Positions 1 through 5,191 of a stretch of DNA of 7,576 nucleotides are shown here, in pieces. Below the pieces are notes generated by a model, which worked only from the letters and a program-made list of their open reading frames with translations, searched no databases and was not told the origin of the DNA. The stretch spans positions 1-7,576 of the forward strand of contig JADZDN010000408.1 in the NCBI GenBank assembly GCA_020851015.1. Reading direction: 5' to 3'. This DNA comes from Alphaproteobacteria bacterium. Lineage in GTDB: Bacteria > Pseudomonadota > Alphaproteobacteria > JAEULC01. Position 1 is the first letter of the stretch; each line of letters starts with the position of its first letter. A program made the position numbers and the translations under genes.

Positions 1-1
1 C

Positions 2-673
2 AAAGGCCGCCCGCTGGCGCCCAAGGGCGCCGACTGGGAGAAAGCCGTCGCTTACTGGAAAACCCTGCCCTCCGATACCGGGGCGCGGTATGACCGCGAA
101 GTGGTGTTAAACGCCGCCGACATCGCGCCGCAGGTGACCTGGGGCACCAGCCCCGAGCAGGTCCAGCCGATCACCGGCAGCGTGCCCGATCCCGAATCGG
201 AAAAGGACGAGATGCGGCGCAACAGCCTGCGGCGCTCGCTCGAGTACATGGGCCTGAAGCCCGGCATGCGCATGACGGACATCGCGATCGACACCGTCTT
301 CATCGGCAGCTGCACGAACGGCCGCATCGAGGACCTGCGCGAGGCCGCCGCCCTGGCCAAGGGCCGCAAGGTGAAGTCCGGGCTGCGGGCGCTCGTCGTG
401 CCCGGCTCGGGCCTGGTGAAGCACCAGGCGGAGGAGGAAGGGCTCGACCGCATCCTGGTCGAGGCCGGCTTCGAGTGGCGCGAGGCCGGCTGCTCGATGT
501 GCCTGGCGATGAACGCCGACAAGCTGAAGCCGGGCGAACGCTGCGCATCCACCTCGAACCGCAACTTCGAGGGGCGCCAGGGCTTCGGCGGACGCACGCA
601 CCTGGTCAGCCCGGCGATGGCCGTCGCCGCCGCGCTCTCCGGCCATCTGGCCGACGTGCGCGACCTGGCCTAG
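2..673 (+). CDS. leuC: 3-isopropylmalate dehydratase large subunit, C-terminal part (5' end outside window)
   Basis: This is the last 223 residues of an aconitase-superfamily enzyme; the frame is open from the first bases of the window to the TAG at 671-673. LeuC pairs with LeuD to convert 2-isopropylmalate to 3-isopropylmalate, the second step of leucine synthesis in the cytoplasm. The three [4Fe-4S] cysteines are all present: one in the motif GSCTNGR (codon 311-313) and two in GCSMCLAMN (codons 491-493 and 500-502). Their spacing of 60 and then 3 residues is that of the family. The substrate-loop motif [11 protein letters not shown] follows, and the C-terminus ([14 protein letters not shown]) is typical and intact. 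The family is about 465 residues long, so roughly half is missing upstream. leuB lies downstream on the same strand, which supports LeuC over aconitase or homoaconitase. leuD does not follow directly, which is unusual. Confidence 0.95.
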   Translation, partial: KGRPLAPKGADWEKAVAYWKTLPSDTGARYDREVVLNAADIAPQVTWGTSPEQVQPITGSVPDPESEKDEMRRNSLRRSLEYMGLKPGMRMTDIAIDTVFIGSCTNGRIEDLREAAALAKGRKVKSGLRALVVPGSGLVKHQAEEEGLDRILVEAGFEWREAGCSMCLAMNADKLKPGERCASTSNRNFEGRQGFGGRTHLVSPAMAVAAALSGHLADVRDLA

Positions 674-701
674 GCGCCTTGGCCCCGCTTCGCCTGGCGG
701 C

Positions 702-1214
702 ATGAGCGCGGTGCCGACACCGTCCCGGGGCGGCGCCCTGGACCTCGCCGACCTGCGCGCCGCGCCGGTGGGGGTCGGGACGCCCGCCGGTTTCGCGCGG
801 CGCACGTCAGCCGCGACGATCGACGCGCTGATCGTCGTCCTGTTCGTGCTGGCGTGGTCGGCGGCGCTGGTGCTGCTGTTCGGCCTGCCGCGCGACCGCG
901 ACGCGGTGGGCGCCGCCGACCTGCCCTATTTCGCCGGGCTCGTCGGCTTTCCCTGGCTCTATTGCGCGGGGCTCGAAAGCGGGCGGCGCGGCGCGACCCT
1001 GGGCAAGCGGCTCATGGGGCTTTGCGTGTGCGACCGCCGCGGCGAGCCGCTGGGCTTCGGCCGCGCGAGCCTGCGCTGGCTGGCCCGCCTGCTGACGATC
1101 GCCACCGCGATGCTCGGCTGGTTCCTGATCCTTCTGACCCCGCATCGCCAGGCCCTGCACGACCTGGTGGCGGGCACCATGGTGGTCGACGACCGCGGGC
1201 GCGGGCGCGGCTGA
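702..1214 (+). CDS. RDD-family small integral membrane protein
   Basis: A 170-residue inner-membrane protein of the RDD family (named for conserved Arg and Asp residues). The visible signature is AGFARRTSAATIDALIV near residues 29-45 (Arg33/Arg34 and Asp41). ATLGKRLMGL follows at 98-107, and RQALHDLVAGTMVV at 149-162 supplies the second conserved Asp (Asp154). Three hydrophobic segments can be seen, at about 40-62, 74-92 and 126-146. The N-terminal 28 residues are polar and not conserved in character. Function across the family is poorly defined; some members have been linked to transport or ion homeostasis, and nothing here points to a substrate. It begins 28 nt after leuC and ends 50 nt before leuB, so it is probably co-transcribed with them. 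No convincing Shine-Dalgarno sequence precedes the ATG at 702, but no better start lies before the conserved motif. The family call is firm; the role is unknown. Confidence 0.85.
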   Translation: MSAVPTPSRGGALDLADLRAAPVGVGTPAGFARRTSAATIDALIVVLFVLAWSAALVLLFGLPRDRDAVGAADLPYFAGLVGFPWLYCAGLESGRRGATLGKRLMGLCVCDRRGEPLGFGRASLRWLARLLTIATAMLGWFLILLTPHRQALHDLVAGTMVVDDRGRGRG

Positions 1215-1250
1215 AAGCATCGTTGTTGCGGCATTTGCCAATCGATCGAT

Positions 1251-1260
1251 AGGGAAGGAA
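1251..1260 (+). promoter_or_regulatory. Ribosome binding site of leuB
   Basis: AGGGAAGGAA lies 4 nt before the ATG at 1265. It is a strong purine-rich Shine-Dalgarno sequence and fixes the leuB start. The RDD gene upstream has nothing comparable, so leuB has its own efficient translation initiation within the operon. Confidence 0.75.
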
Positions 1261-1264
1261 TCCG

Positions 1265-2377
1265 ATGAAGACGAACAAGAAGATGCTGGTCCTCGCCGGC
1301 GATGGCATCGGTCCGGAGGTGATGGGGCAGGTCCGCCGCGTGGTGGACTGGTTCGACCGCCGGCGCGCGGTCAAGTTCGACATCCAGGAGTCCCTTGTGG
1401 GCGGCGCAAGCTACGACAAGCACGGCACGCCCCTGACCGACAACACGCTGGCCGATGCGCTTTCCGCCGACGCGGTGCTGTTCGGCGCGGTGGGCGGGCC
1501 GCAATACGACGCCCTGCCCTTCGACAAGCGGCCCGAGCGCGCCATCCTGGCGCTGCGCAAGGAGATGGGGCTGTTCGCCAACCTACGGCCCGCGATGGTG
1601 TTCGACGCGCTGGTCGACGCGTCGAGCCTGAAGCCCGAGGTGGTGCGCGGCCTCAACATCATGATCCTGCGCGAGTTGACCGGCGGCGTCTATTTCGGCG
1701 AACCGCGCGGCATGGAGAAGCTGGCCGACGGCCAGCGCCGCGCGGTCGACACCCAGGTCTACACGACCCGCGAGATCCAGCGCATCGCGCGCGTCGCCTT
1801 CGAGCTGGCGAAGAAGCGCGGCAACAAGCTGTGCTCGGTCGAGAAATCGAACGTCATGTGGACCGGCCAGCTCTGGCGCGACGAGGTGACCAAGCTGCAC
1901 GCGGCCGAGTTCCCCAAGGTCGAGCTGTCGCACATGTACGCCGACAACTGCGCCATGCAGCTGGTGCGCAATCCCAAGCAGTTCGACGTGATCGTCACCG
2001 ACAACCTGTTCGGCGACCTTCTGTCGGACTGCGCGGCGATGCTCACGGGCTCGCTCGGCATGCTGCCCTCGGCCTCGCTCGGCGCGGTCGACCAGCAGGG
2101 CCGCCGCCGCGCGCTCTACGAGCCGGTGCACGGCAGCGCGCCGGACATCGTCGGCAAGAACATGGCCAACCCGATCGCCGAATTGCTGAGCTTCGCGATG
2201 CTGCTGCGTTACTCCTTCGACCTGCAGGACGACGCCAAGCTGATCGAGAACGCGGTCGAGAAGGTGCTGGCGAGCGGCATGCGCACGGCCGACATCATGT
2301 CGCCCGGCACCGCCAAGGTATCGACCGTCGTGATGGGCGACGCCATCCTGCGCGAGCTGGACAAGCAGGCGGCGTAG
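1265..2377 (+). CDS. leuB: 3-isopropylmalate dehydrogenase
   Basis: A complete 370-residue LeuB. It catalyses NAD-dependent oxidation and decarboxylation of 3-isopropylmalate to 2-oxoisocaproate, the third leucine-specific step, in the cytoplasm. Family landmarks appear in order: [10 protein letters not shown] (10-19); Arg98 and Arg108 in the [14 protein letters not shown] stretch; Arg136 and Tyr143 in [14 protein letters not shown]; and catalytic Lys194 in SVEKSNVMW. The metal-binding aspartates Asp227, Asp251 and Asp255 lie in YADNC and NLFGDLLSD. The cofactor loop [18 protein letters not shown] (286-303) has Asp294 where NAD-specific enzymes have their selecting aspartate. The relative spacing matches the Thermus enzyme, with a small insertion before the lysine. 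Length is normal (about 355-370). The start is supported by the strong ribosome binding site at 1251-1260. Isocitrate, tartrate and homoisocitrate dehydrogenases are relatives, but the leucine-type helix sequence ([12 protein letters not shown]) and the nearby leuC make LeuB the clear choice. Confidence 0.97.
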   Translation: MKTNKKMLVLAGDGIGPEVMGQVRRVVDWFDRRRAVKFDIQESLVGGASYDKHGTPLTDNTLADALSADAVLFGAVGGPQYDALPFDKRPERAILALRKEMGLFANLRPAMVFDALVDASSLKPEVVRGLNIMILRELTGGVYFGEPRGMEKLADGQRRAVDTQVYTTREIQRIARVAFELAKKRGNKLCSVEKSNVMWTGQLWRDEVTKLHAAEFPKVELSHMYADNCAMQLVRNPKQFDVIVTDNLFGDLLSDCAAMLTGSLGMLPSASLGAVDQQGRRRALYEPVHGSAPDIVGKNMANPIAELLSFAMLLRYSFDLQDDAKLIENAVEKVLASGMRTADIMSPGTAKVSTVVMGDAILRELDKQAA

Positions 2378-2384
2378 CGGGCCG

Positions 2385-2759
2385 TCACTCCTCGACGACG
2401 ATCGCGCCGTCCATGTCCTCGTGCCCGTCGCCGCAGAAGACGTCGCAGGCGAAGACGAAGCGGCCGGCCTTGTCCGGCGTCAGCGCCACGCGGACGGTCT
2501 GATCCGGCAGCACGTCGCTGCGGATCCCCAGCGCCGGCACCTTGAAGCCGTGGATACGGTCGACGGCCGTGAGTTCGAGCACCACGGGCACGCCCTTTTT
2601 CAGGACGATCATCGTCGGGGTGTATTCGAACTTCTTGGCGCTGATCCGGATCACCGCCGGCTCGGGCGCCGACTCTGGCGCCGCCTGGGCGAGCGTCAGC
2701 GCCCCGGCCGCCGCGGTCGCCAGGGCGACGGCCGCGGCAATGGCTTGCCTGCCAAGCAT
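2385..2759 (-). CDS. Exported cupredoxin with a CuA-type copper site
   Basis: A 124-residue secreted protein. Residues 1-26 form a Sec signal peptide with an alanine-rich core and a probable cleavage site after AQA (24-26). The rest is a single cupredoxin beta-sandwich. The full set of CuA side-chain ligands is present: His70 in RIHGFKV, then CDVFCGDGHEDM (105-116) with Cys105, Cys109, His113 and Met116. This C-x3-C-x3-H-x2-M pattern occurs in cytochrome c oxidase subunit II and nitrous oxide reductase. There is no transmembrane hairpin, haem motif or oxidase gene nearby, so this is a free-standing periplasmic CuA-like protein, not an oxidase subunit. It could carry electrons, buffer or deliver copper, or detoxify it. 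It begins 11 nt after the phosphoesterase stop codon and is surely in the same transcript. The family and ligand set are clear; the function is open. Confidence 0.9.
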   Translation of the reverse strand: MLGRQAIAAAVALATAAAGALTLAQAAPESAPEPAVIRISAKKFEYTPTMIVLKKGVPVVLELTAVDRIHGFKVPALGIRSDVLPDQTVRVALTPDKAGRFVFACDVFCGDGHEDMDGAIVVEE

Positions 2760-2770
2760 GGCTGCGGGAC

Positions 2771-3655
2771 CTAGGCCAGCGGCACTTCGCGGATCGCCGG
2801 CTGGTCCGGCGCCGGCCCGTTCGCCACGTCCCGGAAGCCCAGCCCCTTGAACGGCGCCGCCGGGTTCCAGGCGACCGGCGCGCGCTTGGGCTGCGAGCCG
2901 GGCGCCGGCTGCGGGAAGATCAGCGAGGTCGCAGCGTGGTGCGCGATATGCCCGGTCAGGTGATGGTGTTCCTGGTGGATGTGGCCGTAGAACACCGTAA
3001 CGTGCCGGTAGGGCATCAAGAGGCCGATCGCGGCAGCCCCGTCGGCGGTGGCCCAGTCCCAGTCGGGGTAGAGGTCGAACAGCGGGCGATGCGCCAGCAC
3101 GATGATCGGCTGATCCTTGCCCTGCTGCGCCAGGTCGGCCGCCAGCCAGTCGAGCTGCGCCTTGCCGATCTTCGCGCCGGGATCGGACACGTTGTCGAGC
3201 GCGATGAAGTGGATGCCGGCATGATCGAAGGTGTAGTAGGTGCGGCCGAAGAATTCCTTGAACGCCTCGCCGCCATCCAGCGAGGCGTCGTGTTCGCCCG
3301 GGATGAAGCGCAGGTCCTTCACGCGCAGCTCCTTGACGATGTCCTTGAACTCGGCCATGCGCCGGCGGCGTTCCTTGGGATCATCGGTCGTGTGGGTCAA
3401 ATCGCCGGTGAACATGATGAACTCGGGCTGCCGGTCGAGCGCATTGACCGCGGCCACGGCCCGCGGCAGCGTCGTCCGGGCCTCGGGATTGGGCGCGCCG
3501 GCAAAACCCCAGTGCGTGTCGGTCATCTGCACGAAATGGAAGTCCCGCCCGGCGGCGGCCAGATAGGCGGGCGAGGCGAGGCCGGCGGCGAGCACGACGC
3601 CGCCATAGCCGGCCAGCTTGAAGAAGTCGCGGCGCTCGAGATCGGATTTCAACAT
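2771..3655 (-). CDS. Tat-exported calcineurin-like metallophosphoesterase
   Basis: A 294-residue protein whose N-terminus carries a twin-arginine signal, ERRDFFKLAG (7-16, RR at 8-9), followed by a hydrophobic stretch to about residue 35. It should therefore be exported folded, probably with its metals loaded. The mature part is a calcineurin-like metallophosphoesterase: motif I DTH (46-48), motif II GDLTH (84-88), motif III as PGEHD (119-123), motif IV AHRP (188-191) and motif V GHIHQEHHH (224-232). The usual Asn of the GNHD motif is replaced by Glu121. Motif V sits in a cluster of eight histidines within residues 225-240. Such enzymes use two divalent metals to hydrolyse phosphomonoesters or diesters; the substrate cannot be read from the sequence. 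GGGAGA at 3661-3666 is a good ribosome binding site for the ATG. It is the first gene of an operon with the cupredoxin and is divergent from the sigma factor gene. Confidence 0.92.
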   Translation of the reverse strand: MLKSDLERRDFFKLAGYGGVVLAAGLASPAYLAAAGRDFHFVQMTDTHWGFAGAPNPEARTTLPRAVAAVNALDRQPEFIMFTGDLTHTTDDPKERRRRMAEFKDIVKELRVKDLRFIPGEHDASLDGGEAFKEFFGRTYYTFDHAGIHFIALDNVSDPGAKIGKAQLDWLAADLAQQGKDQPIIVLAHRPLFDLYPDWDWATADGAAAIGLLMPYRHVTVFYGHIHQEHHHLTGHIAHHAATSLIFPQPAPGSQPKRAPVAWNPAAPFKGLGFRDVANGPAPDQPAIREVPLA

Positions 3656-3696
3656 GGCTTTCTCCCGTCAAGGCGGATGGCTTCGGTGAGCACGGG

Positions 3697-3726
3697 GATG
3701 ACCGGCGGCGAGCCCCCGCCATTCCC
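3697..3726 (-). promoter_or_regulatory. Putative ECF-type promoter for the phosphoesterase-cupredoxin operon
   Basis: Reading the minus strand, GGGAAT (3726-3721) is followed after exactly 17 nt by GGTCATC (3703-3697). GGAA-type -35 boxes with short GTC-containing -10 boxes are typical of ECF sigma factors. Transcription would start near 3690, giving a leader of about 35 nt that contains the GGGAGA ribosome binding site. An identical arrangement faces the other way at 3748-3776. The element is visible in the sequence; its use by the neighbouring sigma factor is inferred. Confidence 0.6.
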
Positions 3727-3753
3727 GGCGATTTTTTCCGGCCGGGCGGGAAT
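3721..3753. repeat. Inverted repeat ATTCCCG / CGGGAAT between divergent genes
   Basis: ATTCCCG (3721-3727) and CGGGAAT (3747-3753) are perfect 7-bp inverted arms separated by 19 nt. The spacer holds a T6 tract (3732-3737) and the palindrome CCGGCCGG (3738-3745). The arms coincide with the two putative -35 boxes, so the symmetry is explained by back-to-back promoters. An operator function is possible but not needed to explain it. Confidence 0.6.
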
Positions 3754-3776
3754 ATGCCGTGGGAAGCGCGGGTCTG
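3748..3776 (+). promoter_or_regulatory. Putative autoregulatory ECF-type promoter for the sigma/anti-sigma operon
   Basis: GGGAAT (3748-3753) is followed after exactly 17 nt by GGTCTG (3771-3776), matching the divergent element in both hexamer and spacing. Transcription would begin near 3784. That places the ATG at 3754 upstream of the transcript, leaves the ATG at 3784 with almost no leader, and gives the GTG at 3826 a leader of about 42 nt with a ribosome binding site. ECF sigma factors commonly activate their own operon. Experimental use is inferred. Confidence 0.6.
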
Positions 3777-3809
3777 GATCGGGATGGAGCCGCGACCGAG
3801 AGATGCCGC

Positions 3810-3815
3810 AGGGGA
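3810..3815 (+). promoter_or_regulatory. Ribosome binding site deciding the ECF sigma factor start
   Basis: AGGGGA lies 10 nt before the GTG at 3826. It is a better initiation context than either upstream ATG (3754 or 3784), and it falls inside the leader predicted from the promoter-like element at 3748-3776. Confidence 0.5.
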
Positions 3816-3825
3816 CGGCCGGACC

Positions 3826-4410
3826 GTGAGCGACGACGACCGGGATCGGCGCGCCGACCGTCAACGCCACGAACGGCAGCGCTTCGACGATGTGGTCCTG
3901 CCGCATCTCGACGCGGCGTTCAACCTTGCTCGCTGGCTGGTCGGCACCCATGCCGATGCCCAGGACGTGGTGCAGGACGCCTTCCTGCGCGCCCTGCGTC
4001 ACTTCGACGGCTATCGCGGCGGCGACGCGCGGAGCTGGGTTCTCAGCATCGTGCGCCGCTGCAGCTACACCTGGCTCGCGCGCAACAAGGCCGGGGCGAC
4101 CCTGCCGCTGGAGGACGACGCGGTGGCGGCGCAGCCCGGCGGGCCGGAGGATCCCGAGATTGCCGCCCTGCGCGGCGACGACCGCCGGCGCCTGAGAGCG
4201 CTGATCGAGCGGCTGCCGCCCGCGTTTCGCGAAGTGCTGGTGCTGCGCGACCTGGAGGAGATGTCCTATCGCGAGATCGCGACGGCCTGCGACATCCCGG
4301 TGGGCACGGTGATGTCGCGCCTGGCGCGCGCGCGGACCGCGCTGCGGCGTGCCTGGGAAAGTCCCATCGCGAAGGGGCCGGGACCGAAGGAGAAGGACCG
4401 TGGAGTGTAA
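3826..4410 (+). CDS. ECF (extracytoplasmic function) RNA polymerase sigma factor
   Basis: A 194-residue group 4 sigma-70 protein, the usual length for the class. Region 2 spans about residues 20-87 and includes THADAQDVVQDAFLRALRHF (41-60), the core-binding and -10-recognition part. A variable acidic linker (about 88-118) separates it from region 4 (about 120-176), with IERLPPAFREVLVLRDLEE and the helix-turn-helix MSYREIATACDIPVGTVMSR (146-165) that reads the -35 box. There is no extra C-terminal domain and no cysteine-rich tail of the copper-sensing CorE type. I chose the GTG at 3826; the frame is open from an ATG at 3754 (218 residues), but that start overlaps the putative promoter. The gene overlaps the anti-sigma gene by 11 nt, the usual layout for a sigma factor held inactive by its partner. 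It is divergent from the phosphoesterase-cupredoxin operon, its likely target. Family call near certain; start moderately certain. Confidence 0.93.
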   Translation: MSDDDRDRRADRQRHERQRFDDVVLPHLDAAFNLARWLVGTHADAQDVVQDAFLRALRHFDGYRGGDARSWVLSIVRRCSYTWLARNKAGATLPLEDDAVAAQPGGPEDPEIAALRGDDRRRLRALIERLPPAFREVLVLRDLEEMSYREIATACDIPVGTVMSRLARARTALRRAWESPIAKGPGPKEKDRGV

Positions 4411-5182
4411 GGAAGTGGCCGGCCTGGCCGACGCCTTCGTCGACGGCGAGCTGGACGCCCCGCGTCGCGCCGCGGTCGCCGCGCACCTTCTGGGCTGCAT
4501 GGATTGCCGCCGGCTGGTCGACGAGACGCGCACGATGGTCGAGGCGATCCGCGACCAGGCCCCTTACTCCCCGGCGCCGGCGGCGCTGGCCGAGCGGATC
4601 GCCGCGGCGGCGGAGGCGCCGGCCATTGCCCTGCCGCCGTATGTCCCGGACCGCCGCGCGAATGCGCGCCAGCGCGCGCGCCAATGGAGCCTGGCCGCCG
4701 CGTTCCTGGCCGTGGCCGTGCTGTCGTCGGTGGCCACCTATCGCTTCACGGTGCCCGCGCCCGGCGAGCTGCTGCTCGACGAGCTTGTGTCCGGCCACGT
4801 GCGCTCGCTGATGGTCGATCACCTGACCGATGTCGCGTCGTCGGACCAGCACACGGTCAAGCCGTGGTTCAACGGCAAGCTGGACCTGGCGCCGCCGGTC
4901 AAGGACCTGACCACGCGCGGCTTTCCGCTGGTGGGCGGAAGGCTGGACTATGTCGGCGGCCGGCCGGCGGCGGTGCTGGTCTATCGCCACCGCCAGCACG
5001 TCATCAACCTGTTCATCGTGCCCGACAATCCGCAGCGCCCCACGACGTCGGCGCCAATGGTGCGCCACGGCTTCAACGTCCTGGCGTGGCACGAAGCCGG
5101 GCTGCAGTTCTGGGCCGTGTCGGACATCGCGGTCGAGGACCTGGGCAAGTTCCGCGAGCTGGTGCGCGAAGCGGACTCGTGA
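4400..5182 (+). CDS. Membrane-anchored zinc-finger anti-sigma factor
   Basis: A 260-residue single-pass membrane protein. The cytoplasmic N-terminus has the zinc anti-sigma signature: Cys3, then HLLGCMDC with His29, Cys33 and Cys36 (H-x3-C-x2-C). Such domains bind and silence the cognate sigma factor. One transmembrane helix lies at about 97-114, flanked by an Arg-rich segment on the inner side. The remaining roughly 145 residues are periplasmic and carry HTVKPWFNGKLDLAPPV (151-167) and FPLVGGRLDYVGGRPAA. This resembles the sensory half of RsiW-like proteins of proteobacteria (COG5662 style). The GTG at 4400 is chosen because AAGGAGAAGG (4387-4396) precedes it and because Cys3 follows at once. 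An in-frame ATG at 4349 would add 17 Arg-rich residues with no family character. The 11-nt overlap with the sigma factor gene implies coupled translation. What the periplasmic part senses is unknown. Confidence 0.9.
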   Translation: MECKEVAGLADAFVDGELDAPRRAAVAAHLLGCMDCRRLVDETRTMVEAIRDQAPYSPAPAALAERIAAAAEAPAIALPPYVPDRRANARQRARQWSLAAAFLAVAVLSSVATYRFTVPAPGELLLDELVSGHVRSLMVDHLTDVASSDQHTVKPWFNGKLDLAPPVKDLTTRGFPLVGGRLDYVGGRPAAVLVYRHRQHVINLFIVPDNPQRPTTSAPMVRHGFNVLAWHEAGLQFWAVSDIAVEDLGKFRELVREADS

Positions 5183-5191
5183 ACGCCCGGC

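Noticed and set aside
1241..1250. ATCGATCGAT palindrome upstream of leuB as an operator, with TTGTTG (1223-1228) as a promoter -35
   Set aside because: The palindrome is short and matches no operator I can name, and no acceptable -10 box stands at the right distance; leuB is better explained as part of the leuC transcript.
1583..2131. A 182-codon minus-strand frame inside leuB
   Set aside because: It is antisense to highly conserved LeuB motifs, and its translation resembles no protein family.
2385..2759. Cytochrome c oxidase subunit II
   Set aside because: The CuA ligands match, but the protein lacks the N-terminal transmembrane hairpin and is about half the length; no other oxidase genes are present.
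2936..3829. A 297-codon plus-strand frame covering the phosphoesterase gene
   Set aside because: It is antisense to a protein with clear Tat and metallophosphoesterase motifs, shows no recognisable domain of its own, and is a by-product of high G+C content.
4349..4399. Upstream ATG start for the anti-sigma factor
   Set aside because: It would lie 60 nt inside the sigma factor gene and add an Arg-rich tail; the GTG at 4400 has a strong ribosome binding site and yields the usual short stretch before the zinc motif.
3649..4533. A 294-codon minus-strand frame opposite the sigma factor gene
   Set aside because: Its product is low-complexity Arg/Ala/His-rich and lies opposite the well-supported ECF sigma factor.
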